A stretch of 64,000 nucleotides of DNA from Panulirus ornatus (Eukaryota; Arthropoda; Malacostraca; Decapoda; Palinuridae): positions 6,575,782 through 6,639,781 of the forward strand of contig NC_092276.1 in the NCBI RefSeq assembly GCF_036320965.1, in the 5' to 3' direction. Position 1 is the stretch's first letter. The number at the start of each line of letters is the position of its first letter. Made by a program: the position numbers and the translations under genes. The notes beneath the pieces were generated by a model. It searched no databases, was not told the DNA's origin, and saw only the letters and a list, made by a program, of their open reading frames with translations. Positions 1-12,705 of this stretch are shown here, in pieces.

Positions 1-1390
1 GAGAGAAACGTTTGCTGTCAGTCACAGCAGCAGAGAGACAGAAACATTTGTTCTCAGTGCAGTAGAAAGAGAAACGTTTGCTGTCAGTCACAGCAGCAGA
101 GAGACAGAAACATTTGTTCTCAGTGCAGTAGAAAGAGAAACGTTTGCTGTCAGCTAATGCAGTAGACAGAAACGTTTGCTGTCGGTCAGTGCAGTAGTGT
201 CCCGAAAAGGTTTGCTGTCAGTCAGTGCAGTAGAGACAGAAACGTTTGCTATCAGTCAGTGCAAAAGCGAGACGGAAGCGTTTGCTGTCAGTCAGTGCAG
301 TAGTGAGCCAGAAACGTTGCTGTCAGTCAGTACAGTAGATAGAAAGGTTAGTCGTCGCCCAGTGCAGTAGAGAGGCAGAGAGATTTGCTGTCAGTCAGTG
401 CAACAGAGAGACAGAAACATTTGCTGTCAGTAACAGCAGCAGGGAGACAGAAACGTTTGCTGTCGGCCAATGCAGTAGAGACAAACTTTTGCTGTCAGTC
501 AATGCACAAGAGAAACAGAAAAGTTTACTGTCAGTCTGCAGTAGTGAGCCACAAACGTTTGCTGTCAATCAGTGCAGTAGTGAGCCGAAAACGCTTGTTG
601 TTAGTCAGTGTATTAAAGACAAAAACGTTTGCTGTTAGTCAGTGTAGTAAAGACAAAAACGTTTGCTGTCAGTCAAAGCAGTAGTGAGCCAGAAACGTTT
701 GCTGCCGGTCAGTGCAGTAGAGAAATAGAACGTTTGCTGTCAGTCAGTGCTGTTGAAAGACAGAAACGTTTGCTGTCAGTCAAAGCAGTAATGAGCCAGA
801 AACGTTTGCTGCCGGTCAGTACAGTAGAGAAATAGAACGTTTGCTGTCAGTCAGTGCTGTTGAAAGACAGAAACGTTTGCTGTCATTCAGTGCAGAGGAA
901 AGTAAAGTTTGCTGTCAGGCTGTGCAGTAGTGAGAATGAAACGTTTACTGTCAGTCAATGCAGCACTGAGAAAGAAACGTTTGCTGTCAGTCAGTGCAGC
1001 AGTGAGAAAGAAACGTTTACTGTCAGTCAATGCAGCAATGAGGAACAAACGTTTGTGGTCAGTCAGTGCGGTAGTGAGAAAGAAACGTTTGCTCTCAGTC
1101 AATGCAACAATGAGAAAGAAACGTTTGCTGTCGGTCAGTGGGTAGTGAGAAAGAAACGTTTGCTGTCAGTCAGTGGGTAATGAGAAAGAAACGTTTGCTG
1201 TCAGTCAATGCGTTAGTGAGAAAGAAACGTTTGCTGTCAGTCAGTGCAGTAGTAAGAAAGAAACGTTTGCTCTCAGTCAGTGCAGTAGTAAGAAAGAAAC
1301 GTTTGCTGTCAGTCGGTGCCGTAGTGAGAAAGAAACATTTGCTCTCAGTCAGTGTGGTAATGAGAAGGAAACGTTTGCCACTCTCAATCA
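1..1390. repeat. 36-bp minisatellite (truncated by window start)
   Basis: Tandem units of about 36 bp share the core gaaacgtttgctgtcagtca followed by gtgcagtag. The left half is divergent and some units vary in length. The right part (about 950-1390) is regular. Because 36 is a multiple of 3, several frames stay open and give a 12-residue periodic peptide, but there is no start context, no splice structure and all frames look alike, so I do not treat it as coding. The array runs off the left edge of the window. Confidence 0.95.
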
Positions 1391-1612
1391 TCTCATAAGA
1401 TGTATACATAACTTGGTCGATGAGGAGAGTTGCTGTACAGAACCTGCAGGTGGGAGGTGGCAGTTAAACACGACCTTTCTCACACTCCCTCCTCCTCCAC
1501 CCTCCTCCACCTAAAACTTTACTGTTTGGTTCAGTTTCCTACCCGTGGATTCGTTTACGGTTGGAAGTGGTAGTTAAGACGGCTCCTGGCTAGCAGGTAC
1601 GTACCCATGGAA

Positions 1613-1729
1613 GAGGGCTGTTGCCGCGCCCACTCCCCACCAGGGGTGAGGGCTGTTGCCGCGCCCACTCCCCACCAGGGGTGAGGGCTGTTGCCGCGCC
1701 CACTCCCCACCAGGGGTGAGGGCTGTTGC
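1613..1729. repeat. 35-bp tandem repeat, three copies
   Basis: Three near-identical units begin gagggctgttgccgcgccca and end ccaccaggggt. They are GC-rich and lie directly before the 51-bp array. Confidence 0.95.
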
Positions 1730-1743
1730 ATGGTCCATTCCAC

Positions 1744-1978
1744 ACTCTTGTACACCACCGTGCACCCCTGTACACCACACTGGACACCACCTACACCCCA
1801 GTGTACCACCGTGCACCCCTCTACACCACACTGGACACCACCTACACCCCAGTGTACCACCGTGCACCCCTGCACACCACACTGGACACCACCTACACCC
1901 CAGTGTACCACCGTGCACCCCTGTACACCACACTGGACACCACCTACACCCCAGTGTACCACCCTGCACCCCTGTACT
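1744..1978. repeat. 51-bp tandem repeat, about 4.5 copies
   Basis: The unit contains tgtaccaccgtgcacccctg followed by tacaccacactggacacc. It has 17 codons per unit, so open frames on both strands are a by-product. Confidence 0.95.
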
Positions 1979-2518
1979 GCCCGCGGTAAGGTGATGGTTC
2001 TTCCGGCAATAGCCACAAGTGTGCGCGGCTGGTGATTGGGTCAGGCAGGTCACGGGTCAGCTTCCTGCTGCTGTGGCAACCAAAGCGAAAGCCAATCCTG
2101 GCGGCTGGCTGGCGGCTGGCTGGCGGCTGGCTGCCAACGGACGAGTGTCATGATGATGGCGGGAGCCCCTGAGGGAGTGGCTACCTCCTGTACTGGTGCA
2201 CACACACGGTGGTGGTGGCACTGAGGACCTTGTGGTACGGCTCAGGTATTGGTCGAGACGTGACCATCATGGCCGACTTTACCAGGTACTGGTACCAGCA
2301 CCATCATCACCAGGTATTGGCACCGACCGAGTCTGGCGTGAGTACGTAGTGAGAGGTGTACTGTAGGGAAGGAGTTACGACATCTGTAGGAGCGACCGTG
2401 AGAGATGTTTACCTCATCATCATCATCATCATCATGATGTATGTGGTCAATAAGTTAACATGGATCATCCTGACAAATGATCACCAGAATGTTTACACTC
2501 TGGCTCAGGTGATGAAAG
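1979..2518. other. Unassigned spacer with short simple repeats
   Basis: No gene seen. It contains a short tandem of ggcggctggct (three copies, about 2099-2131), a cluster of accaggtactgg-like words near 2280-2330, and a short (CAT)n tract near 2414-2436. Confidence 0.6.
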
Positions 2519-2520
2519 AA

Positions 2521-2665
2521 CCAGTTCGGACCACATGAGAGATAGTTGACCAGTTCGGACCACATGAGAGATAGTTGACCAGTTCGGACCACATGAGAGA
2601 TAGTTGACCAGTTCGGACCACATGAGAGATAGTTGACCAGTTCGGACCACATGAGAGATAGTTGA
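2521..2665. repeat. 29-bp tandem repeat, five copies
   Basis: Five almost perfect copies of a unit starting ccagttcggaccacatgaga and ending tagttga. Confidence 0.95.
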
Positions 2666-3839
2666 TAGACAATAACCTTAACTTGACGAGGACACTAATA
2701 CATCGTCAGCCAGTATGACTGCCTCTCATCCGAAAATAAATGATAAAGTAGAGTGGTTGTGTGGGGCCTTGCACGGCATGTGATTGCTCTGGAGGAGGAG
2801 GAGGAGCACGTGACGACCTGGCGAACACTCACAATTCCTGTTATTGTTCGGGAATGAACCAGAATCCTGTAGTGGGTCTCGCTGGGGGAGCGGGTCACTG
2901 AACTGGAGGGAACTCATCGCGTTGTGCGGGGGTGAATGAAGGAACCTGAGAAGAGGCACAGATGGATGACTAGAAGGAAGAGAGAAGCAGTTGTGAAGGA
3001 AAGTAGCTGGGTCGTGGACCAACAAGTGTTCGTTAGGAAGAACAGTAGGATGGGAAAGTGCAGGCTGCAACATTACTGGTATCCGGAGGGACGGAAGATT
3101 GTGGAAGTAATAGAAGGTGGGTGGGCGCTGCACAACATGCGGGAGGGGAAGACGACACCACACACATGAGGCTGCACCGGGTCGTCCCGGCCACGTCACT
3201 TGGATCGCTGAGCCAGCTGAAGTGGTCGGTGGGGACCGGCAGGTGGTGGAAGGAGCCCAGGTTCAGATGGCGTTATGTGAGGCACTAGGTGGACGCAGAA
3301 ACGGGGGAGTGATGTTGTGATTCGGAGGGAACGACCAGGAAGAGATGAAATGGTAGAACGGAAGGTTGTGGGGATGATGAGAGGCTCACAGAACTATGTG
3401 TGAAGAATAGTGCCACATGAGAACAACTCATGGTTAGTGGTAACGAGGCTAGGCGGGCGGCCTCGAACAATGGGTTACTAGGCAGTGGATGAAAAGTGGC
3501 GTCGCTGAGCTTGATGGTCTGGAGCCGTGCTGGCAGCCCCGTTGGTCTGGGCTGTGGAGTAGGTGTGAGGCGCCACAATGATGAATGAATAATGACATAA
3601 TTGTCTACCTGGCATCCTTTAATGTGGGCCAGTAACAAGAGATCACACCTTGTGAACAGGCATGATTGCTGCGCTAGGAACCCTTCAAGAATGAGCCGAA
3701 CAACAGTAAAGTGGGGCCAGAGTTGAGGCAGGAATATCATCATAATGACGGGGTCAGTATCAGGACAGATGTGGTAGGTGGAAATGTGACACTTGAGGAG
3801 GGTCGAGTGTAACAGAATAGAAAATGGGTGTAGCGGAGC

Positions 3840-3877
<38 letters not shown>

Positions 3878-4286
3878 CCTTCAGCTGAGGACGTCTCGAC
3901 CAACAAAACTTGGATCAGATAAGCCATGTTGCAGGAGGAGCCCGGCTCAGGCACACGTTACGACGGAAAACAGAAGCAGAGAAAAGAATAAGCAATGTGT
4001 GTCATCTGTCCAACCTGACACGCCAATTTGGTAGCTTTAAGATGTAGCATTTGGTACTGTATTAGGACTGTAATAATACACCAGCAGCTGTAGGAGGCAA
4101 TGTGATGAGTAGAAACTTACAGTTGTCACCTGTACGAGCACCATGTATGTGGCTCAGTGGATACGACCTTTTTGTTGTGCTCCGTGCGACCACCAGGTTA
4201 TACCATTAATGGATACTTTCTCACATGGTTTAGCTAGAGTTATTAAACAAAACATCATATTAGGAGAATTATGTAAGTAACTTAGG
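2666..4286. other. Unassigned single-copy-looking DNA
   Basis: I find no supported gene here. Open frames are short, overlap on both strands and lack recognisable domains. A (TG)n microsatellite sits at about 3839-3879. Confidence 0.55.
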
Positions 4287-4293
4287 TCATAGC

Positions 4294-4339
<46 letters not shown>

Positions 4340-4381
4340 GTTGTTATTGTTATTATTAGTATTATTGATAATATTATTATC
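4287..4381. repeat. (ATT)n microsatellite at the 5' edge of LINE copy A
   Basis: This imperfect ATT/GTT tract ends exactly where LINE copy A begins. A second AAT/ATT tract resumes at the other end of the copy, so copy A appears to have landed inside this kind of repeat. Confidence 0.9.
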
Positions 4382-5300
4382 ATGACTGAGTTTGGTAAAG
4401 TGTGTGGAAGAAGAAAGTTAAGAGTAAATGTGAATAAGAGCAAGGTTATTAGGTACAGTAGGGTTGAGGGTCAAGTCAATTGGGAGGTGAGTTTGAATGG
4501 AGAAGAATTGGAGGAAGTGAAGTGTTTTAGATATCTGGGAGTGGATCTGGCAGCGGATGGAACCATGGAAGCGGAAGTGGATCATAGGGTGGGGGAGGGG
4601 GCGAAAATTCTGGGGGCCTTGAAGAATGTGTGGAAGTCGAGAACATTATCTCGGAAAGCAAAAATGGGTATGTTTGAAGGAATAGTGGTTCCAACAATGT
4701 TGTATGGATGCGAGGCGTGGGCTATGGATAGAGTTGTGCGCAGGAGGATGGATGTGCTGGAAATGAGATGTTTGAGGACAATGTGTGGTGTGAGGTGGTT
4801 TGATCGAGTGAGTAACGTAAGGGTAAGAGAGATGTGTGGAAATAAAAAGAGCGTGGTTGAGAGAGCAGAAGAGGGTGTTTTGAAGTGGTTTGGGCACATG
4901 GAGAGAATGAGTGAGGAAAGATTGACCAAGAGGATATATGTGTCGGAGGTGGAGGGAACGAGGAGAAGAGGGAGACCAAATTGGAGGTGGAAAGATGGAG
5001 TGAAAAAGATTTTGTGTGATCGGGGCCTGAACATGCAGGAGGGTGAAAGGAGGGCAAGGAATAGAGTGAATTGGAGCGATGTGGTATACCGGGGTTGACG
5101 TGCTGTCAGTGGATTGATTCAAGGCATGTGAAGCGTTTGGGGTAAACCATGGAAAGCTGTGTAGGTATGTATATTTGCGTGTGTGGACGTGTGTATACGC
5201 ATGTGTGTGTGGGGGGGGGGGGTTGGGCCATTTCTTTCGTCTGTTTCCTTGCGCTACCTCGCAAACGCGGGAGACAGCGATAAAGTATAATAAATATAAA
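4382..5300 (+). mobile_element. RTE-like LINE copy A, 5'-truncated
   Basis: This 3' fragment encodes the last 237 residues of the LINE ORF in one open frame (4382-5098), from TEFGKVCGRRK to the terminal DVVYRG. It starts just after the reverse transcriptase FADD motif, so it lacks all catalytic residues. The C-terminal part ([48 protein letters not shown]) is the conserved region after the RT in this LINE group. The short form of the 3' UTR follows and ends in cgctacctcgcaaacgcggg and a run into (ATA)n. AT-rich microsatellites flank both sides. Confidence 0.93.
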
Positions 5301-5374
5301 TAAATATTATTATCATTATCATTATAATAATAATAATAATAATAATGATAATAATAATAATAATAATAATAATA

Positions 5375-5409
<35 letters not shown>

Positions 5410-5412
5410 GAC

Positions 5413-5448
<36 letters not shown>

Positions 5449-5450
5449 TG
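5301..5450. repeat. (AAT)n/(ATT)n then (GTT)n microsatellite
   Basis: An AAT/ATT tract with a few interruptions is followed by about 12 GTT triplets at 5415-5450. It directly follows the tail of LINE copy A. Confidence 0.9.
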
Positions 5451-6563
<1,113 letters not shown>

Positions 6564-7007
6564 TTTTTAATCTGCTTTGTCGCTGTCTCCCGCGTTTGCG
6601 AGGTAGCGCAAGGAAACAGACGAAAGAAATAGCCCAACCCACCCCCATACACAATGTATATACATACACGTCCACACACGCAAATATACATACCTATACA
6701 TCTCAATGTACACATATATATACACACACAGACACATACATATATACCCATGCACACGATTCACACTGCCTTTATTCATGCCCATCGCCACCTCGCCACA
6801 CATGGAATACCATCCCCCTCCCCCCTCATGTGTGCGAGGGAGCACTAGGAAAAGACAACAAAGGCCCCATTCGTTCACACTCAGTCTCTAGCTGTCATGC
6901 AATAATGCCCGAAACCACAGCTCCCTCTCCACATCCAGGCCCCACACAACTTTCCATGGTTTACCCCAGACGCTTCACATGCCCTGATTCAATCCACTGA
7001 CAGCACG

Positions 7008-8803
7008 TCAACCTCGGTATACCACATCGCTCCAATTCACTCTATTCCTTGCCCTCCTTTCACCCTCCTGCATGTTCAGGCCCCGATCACACAAAATCTT
7101 TTTCACTCCATCTTTCCACCTCCAATCTGGTCTCCCACTTCTCCTCGTTCCCTCCACCTCCGACACATATATCCTCTTGGTCAATCTTTCCTCACTCATT
7201 CTCTCTATGTGCCCAAACCATTTCAAAACACCCTCTTCTGCTCTCTCAACCACGCTCTTTTTATTTCCACACATCTCTCTTACCCTTACATTACTTACTC
7301 GATCAAACCACCTCACACCACACATTGTCCTCAAACATCTCATTTCCAGCACATCCACCCTCCTGCGCACAACTCTATCCATAGCCCACGCCTCGCAACC
7401 ATACAACATTGTTGGAACCACTATTCCTTCAAACATACCCATTTTTGCTTTCCGAGATAATGTTCTCGACTTCCACACATTCTTCAAGGCTCCCAGGATT
7501 TTCGCCCCCTCCCCCACCCTATGATTCACTTCCGCTTCCATGGTTCCATCCGCTGCCAGATCCACTCCCAGCTATCTAAAACACTTTACTTCCTCCAGTT
7601 TTCTCCATTCAAACTTACCTCCCAATTGACTTGACCCTCAACCCTACTGTACCTAATAACCTTGCTCTTATTCACATTTACTCTTAACTTTCTTCTTTCA
7701 CACACTTCACCAAACTCAGTCACCAGCTTCTGCAGTTTCTCACATGAATCAGCCACCAGCGCTGTATCATCAGTGAACAACAACTGACTCACTTCCCAAG
7801 CTCTCTCATTCACAACAGACTTCATACTTGCCCCTCTTTCCAAAACTCTTGCATTCACCTCCCTAACAACCCCATCCATAAACAAATTGAACAACTATGG
7901 AGACATCACACACCCCTGCCGCAAACCTACATTCACTGAGAACCAATCACTTTCCTCTCTTCCTACCCGTACACATGCCTTACATCCTCGATAAAAACTT
8001 TTCACTGCTTCTAACAACTTGCCTCCCACACCATATATTCTTAATACCTTCCACAGAGCATCTCTATGAACTCTATCATATGCCTTCTCCAGATCCATTA
8101 TTGCTACATACAAATCCATTTGCTTTTCTAAGTATTTCTCACATACATTCTTCAAAGCAAACACCTGATCCACACATCCTCTACCACTTCTGAAACCACA
8201 CTGCTCTTCCCCAATCTGATGCTCTGTATATGCCTTCACCCTCTCAATCAATACCCTCCCATATAATTTACCAGGAATACTCAACAAACTTATACCTCTG
8301 TAATTTGAGCACTCACTCTTATCCCCTTTGCCTTTGTACAATAGCACTATGCACGCATTCTGCCAATCCTCAGGCACCTCACCATGAGCCATACATACAT
8401 TAAATAACCTTACCAACCAGTCAACATTACAGTCACCCCTTTTTTTTTAATAAATTCCACTGCAATACCATACAAACCTGCTGCCTTGCCGGCTTTCATC
8501 TTCCGCAAAGCTTTTACTACCACTTCTCTGGTTACCAAATCATTTTCCCTAACCCTCTCACTTTGCACACCACCTCGACCAAAACACCCTATATCTGCCA
8601 CTCTATCATAAAACACATTCAACAAACCTTCAAAATACTCACTCCATCTCCTTCTCACATCACCACTACTTGTTATCACCTCCCCATTTGCGCCCTTCAC
8701 TGAAGTTCCCATTTGCTCCCTTGTCTTACGCACTTTATTTACCTCCTTCCAGAACATCTTTTTATTCTCCCTGAAATTTAATGATACTCTCTCACCCCAA
8801 CTC
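7008..8803 (-). pseudogene. LINE copy B reverse transcriptase half, multiply broken
   Basis: This continues the same ORF as the endonuclease half, in pieces: 8410-8757 (linker), 7895-8416 (RT fingers and palm, with [13 protein letters not shown]), 7586-7894 ([13 protein letters not shown]) and 7008-7565 (C-terminal region ending VVYRG). By comparison with copy C the breaks are frameshifts in T runs near 8443 and 7598, a Trp to stop change at 7895-7897, and a Tyr to stop change at 7572-7574. The catalytic FADD motif reads FTDD, a variant shared with copy G. The product would be a non-functional RT. Confidence 0.88.
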
Positions 8804-10003
8804 TCATTTGCCCTTTTTTTTCACCTCTTGCACCTTTCTCTTGACCTCCTGTCTCTTTCTTTTATACATCTCCCACTCAATTGCATTTTTTCCCTGCAAA
8901 AATCGTCCAAATGCCTCTCTCTTCTTTTTCACTAATAATCTTACTTCTTCATCCCACCACTCACTACCCTTTCTAATCAACCCACCTCCCACTCTTCTCA
9001 TGCCACAAGCATCTTTTGCGCAATCCATCACTGATTCCCTAAATACATCCCATTCCTCCCCCACTCCCCTTACTTCCATTGTTCTCACCTTTTTCCATTC
9101 TGTACTCAGTCTCTCCTGGTACTTCCTCACACAAGTCTCCTTCCCAAGCTCACTTACTCTCGCCACCCTCTTCACCCCAACATTCACTCTTCTTTTCTGA
9201 AAACCCATACAAATCTTCACCTTAGCCTCCACAAGATAATGATCAGACATCCCTCCAGTTGCACCTCTCAGCACATTAACATCCAAAAGTCTCTCTTTCG
9301 CGCGCCTGTCAATTAACACGTAATCCAATAACGCTCTCTGGCCATCTCTCCTACTTACATACATATACTTATGTATATCTCGCTTTTTAAACCAGGTATT
9401 CCCAATCACCAGTCCTTTTTCAGCACATAAATCTACAAGCTCTTCACCATTTCCATATACAACACTGAACACCCCATGTATACCAATTATTCCCTCAACT
9501 GCCACATTACTCACCTTTGCATTCAAATCACCCATCACTATAACCCGGTCGCGTGCATGAAAACCACTAACACACTCATTCAGCTGCTCCCAAAACACTT
9601 GCCTCTCATGATCTTTCTTCTCATGCCCATGTGCATATGCACCAATAATCACCCATCTCTCTCCATCAACTTTCAGTTTTACCCATATTAATCGAGAATT
9701 TACTTTCTTACATTCTATCACATACTCCCACAACTCCTGTTTCAGGAGTACTGCTACTCCTTCCCTTGCTCTTGTCCTCTCACTAACCCCTGAATTTACT
9801 CCCAAGACATTCCCAAACCACTCTTCCCCTTTACCCTTGAGCTTCGTTTCAATCAAAGCCAAAACATCCAGGTTCCTTTCCTCAAACATACTACCTATCT
9901 CTCCTTTTTTCACATCTTGGTTACATCCACACACATTTAGACACCCCAGTCTGAGCCTTCGAGGAGGATGAGCACTCCCCGCGTGACTCCTTCTTCTGTT
10001 TCC

Positions 10004-10006
<3 letters not shown>
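8804..10006 (-). pseudogene. LINE copy B endonuclease half (APE-type) with frameshift at its end
   Basis: The ORF starts at ATG 10006 ([10 protein letters not shown]) and runs 400 codons. Residues about 20-260 form an AP-endonuclease-like nuclease that nicks target DNA for target-primed reverse transcription. Visible motifs are LNVCG (Asn near 24), LIETK (Glu 53), VMGDLNA (Asp 160, Asn 162) and GMSDHYLVE (Asp 255, His 256), all expected catalytic or metal-binding positions. Residues 330-400 are a Lys/Arg-rich linker to the RT. The frame ends at VQEVKKKGK, where copy C reads [10 protein letters not shown]. An expanded T run (about 8813-8820 on the + strand) explains the shift. Confidence 0.88.
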
Positions 10007-10009
<3 letters not shown>

Positions 10010-10084
<75 letters not shown>

Positions 10085-10145
10085 TGTATCTTCTACATGT
10101 AATGTGGGAGACACCGACAAAGTATAATAATGAATAAAATAAAAT

Positions 10146-10214
<69 letters not shown>
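10010..10214. repeat. (TA)n tracts around a LINE-tail scrap
   Basis: (TA)n at 10010-10081 and 10151-10214 flank a short + strand scrap (10082-10150) containing gggagacaccgacaaag and aataaaataaaat, which resembles the extreme 3' end of the LINE. Confidence 0.8.
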
Positions 10215-10445
10215 TCCCTGGGGATAGGGGAGAAAGAATACTTCCCATGTATTCCCTGCGTGTCGTAGAAGGCGACTAAAAGGGAAGGGAGCGGGGGGCT
10301 GGAAATCCTCCCCTCTCGTTTTTTTTTTAATTTTCCAAAAGAAGGAACAGAGAAGAGGGCCAGGTGAGGATATTCCCTCAAAGGCCCAGTCCTCTGTTCT
10401 TAACGCTACCTCGCTATTGCGGGAAATGGCGAATAGTATGAAAAA

Positions 10446-10463
<18 letters not shown>
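10215..10463 (+). mobile_element. SINE-like element copy 1, full length
   Basis: This ~225-bp non-coding repeat starts ccctggggataggggagaaa. It has a short hairpin word gtcgtagaaggcgac, a G-rich stretch, an internal T run, a middle part with aaaagaaggaacagagaag, and a 3' tail acgctacctcgctattgcgg followed by ggaaatggcgaatagtatg and an A run. The tail resembles the 3' end of the LINE, in particular its older subfamily. I see no clear Pol III A/B boxes, so 'SINE-like' is a structural label. (TA)n lies on both sides. Confidence 0.8.
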
Positions 10464-10497
<34 letters not shown>

Positions 10498-10500
10498 AAT
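10464..10500. repeat. Short (TA)n tract
   Basis: A TA-rich tract with two aaatat interruptions, separating SINE-like copy 1 from the T run that ends LINE copy C. Confidence 0.85.
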
Positions 10501-10705
10501 TTTTTTTTTTTTTTTATACTTTGTCGCTGTCTCCCGCGTTTGCGAGGTAGCGCAAGGAAACAGACGAAAGAAATGGCCCAAACCCCCCCCCCCCCATACA
10601 CATGTACATACACACGTCCACACACGCAAATATACATACCTACACAGCTTTCCATGGTTTACCCCGGACGCTTCACATGCCTTGATTCAATCCACTGACA
10701 GCACG

Positions 10706-12697
10706 TCAACCCCTGTATACCACATCGCTCCAATTCACTCTATTTCTTGCCCTCCTTTCACCCTCCTGCATGTTCAGGCCCCGATCACACAAAATCCTTT
10801 TCACTCCATCTTTCCACCTCCAATTTGGTCTCCCTCTTCTCCTCGTTCCCTCCACCTCCGACACATATATCCTCTTGGTCAATCTTTCCTCACTCATTCT
10901 CTCCATGTGCCCAAACCATTTCAAAACACCCTCTTCTGCTCTCTCAACCACGCTCTTTTTATTTCCACACATCTCTCTTACCCTTACGTTACTTACTCGA
11001 TCAAACCACCTCACACCACACATTGTCCTCAAACATCTCATTTCCAGCACATCCATCCTCCTGCGCACAACTCTATCCATAGCCCACGCCTCGCAACCAT
11101 ACAACATTGTTGGAACCACTATTCCTTCAAACATACCCATTTTTGCTTTCCGGGATAATGTTCTCGACTTCCACACATTTTTCAAGGCTCCCAAAATTTT
11201 CGCCCCCTCCCCCACCCTATGATCCACTTCCGCTTCCATGGTTCCATCCGCTGACAGATCCACTCCCAGATATCTAAAACACTTCACTTCCTCCAGTTTT
11301 TCTCCATTCAAACTCACCTCCCAATTGACTTGACCCTCAACCCTACTGTACCTAATAACCTTGCTCTTATTCACATTTACTCTTAACTTTCTTCTTCCAC
11401 ACACTTTACCAAACTCCGTCACCAGCTTCTGCAGTTTCTCACATGAATCCGCCACCAGCGCTGTATCATCAGCGAACAACAACTGACTCACTTCCCAAGC
11501 TCTCTCATCCCCAACAGACTTCATACTTGCCCCTCTTTCCAAAACTCTTGCATTTACCTCCCTAACAACCCCATCCATAAACAAATTAAACAACCATGGA
11601 GACATCACACACCCCTGCCGCAAACCTACATTCACTGAGAACCAATCACTTTCCTCTCTTCCTACACGTACACATGCCTTACATCCTCGATAAAAACTTT
11701 TCACTGCTTCTAACAACTTGCCTCCCACACCATATATTCTTAATACCTTCCACAGAGCATCTCTATCAACTCTATCATATGCCTTCTCCAGATCCATAAA
11801 TGCTACATACAAATCCATTTGCTTTTCTAAGTATTTCTCACATACATTCTTCAAAGCAAACACCTGATCCACACCTCCTCTACCACTTCTGAAACCACAC
11901 TGCTCTTCCCCAATATGATGCTCTGTACATGCCTTCACCCTCTCAATTAATACCCTCCCATATAATTTACCAGGAATACTCAACAAACTTATACCTCTGT
12001 AATTTGAGCACTCACTCTTATCCCCTTTGCCTTTGTACAATGGCACTATGCACGCATTCCGCCAATCCTCAGGCACCTCACCATGAGTCATACATACATT
12101 AAATAACCTTACCAACCAGTCAACAATACAGTCACCCCCTTTTTTAATAAATTCCACTGCAATACCATCCAAACCTGCTGCCTTGCCGGCTTTCATCTTC
12201 CGCAAAGCTTTTACTACCTCTTCTCTGTTTACCAAATCATTTTCCCTAACCCTCTCACTTTGCACACCACCTCGACCCAAACACCCTATATCTGCCACTC
12301 TGTCATCAGACACATTCAACAAACCTTCAAAATACTCATTCCATCTCCTTCTCACATCACCACTACTTGTTATCACCTCCCCATTTACGCCCTTCACTGA
12401 AGTTCCCATTTGCTCCCTTGTCTTACGCACCCTATTAACCTCCTTCCAGAACATCTTTTTATTCTCCCTAAAATTTACTGATAGTCTCTCACCCCAACTC
12501 TCATTTGCCCTTTTTTTCACCTCTTGCACCTTTCTCTTGACCTCCTGTCTCTTTCTTTTATACTTCTCCCACTCAATTGCATTTTTTCCCTGCAAAAATC
12601 GTCCAAATGCCTCTCTCTTCTCTTTCACTAATACTCTTACTTCTTCATCCCACCGCTCACTACCCTTTCTAAACAGCCCACCTCCCACTTTTCTCAT
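10706..12697 (-). CDS. Intact LINE reverse transcriptase ORF (copy C), 663 codons
   Basis: A single uninterrupted frame encodes the non-LTR reverse transcriptase and C-terminal domain. It copies element RNA at a nicked chromosomal target. In this 663-residue stretch the basic linker is at 1-100, RT motifs follow (GLDGIAVEFIK near 175, NYRGISLLS near 232, QCGFRSGRG near 266), motif [16 protein letters not shown] has catalytic Asp 302, motif B is [10 protein letters not shown] at 358-367, and motif C is FADD at 408-411. The region 470-663 is the conserved tail ending DVVYRG. The first Met is Met 336 of the ~998-aa element ORF, not a true start: the endonuclease is missing in direct orientation, so the copy is not autonomous. 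The intact frame suggests a young insertion. Confidence 0.9.
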   Translation of the reverse strand: MRKVGGGLFRKGSERWDEEVRVLVKEKREAFGRFLQGKNAIEWEKYKRKRQEVKRKVQEVKKRANESWGERLSVNFRENKKMFWKEVNRVRKTREQMGTSVKGVNGEVITSSGDVRRRWNEYFEGLLNVSDDRVADIGCLGRGGVQSERVRENDLVNREEVVKALRKMKAGKAAGLDGIAVEFIKKGGDCIVDWLVRLFNVCMTHGEVPEDWRNACIVPLYKGKGDKSECSNYRGISLLSIPGKLYGRVLIERVKACTEHHIGEEQCGFRSGRGGVDQVFALKNVCEKYLEKQMDLYVAFMDLEKAYDRVDRDALWKVLRIYGVGGKLLEAVKSFYRGCKACVRVGREESDWFSVNVGLRQGCVMSPWLFNLFMDGVVREVNARVLERGASMKSVGDERAWEVSQLLFADDTALVADSCEKLQKLVTEFGKVCGRRKLRVNVNKSKVIRYSRVEGQVNWEVSLNGEKLEEVKCFRYLGVDLSADGTMEAEVDHRVGEGAKILGALKNVWKSRTLSRKAKMGMFEGIVVPTMLYGCEAWAMDRVVRRRMDVLEMRCLRTMCGVRWFDRVSNVRVREMCGNKKSVVERAEEGVLKWFGHMERMSEERLTKRIYVSEVEGTRRRGRPNWRWKDGVKRILCDRGLNMQEGERRARNRVNWSDVVYRG

Positions 12698-12705
12698 GCC
12701 ACAAG

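Noticed and set aside
2726..3743. 150-157 codon - strand frames
   Set aside because: Low-complexity Pro/Ser/Leu composition, overlapping frames on both strands, no domains and no splice evidence.
10682..11222. Ser/Pro/His/Thr-rich frames antisense to the LINE ORFs, here and in every other copy
   Set aside because: They are shadows of the LINE C-terminal coding region on the other strand, present wherever that region is.
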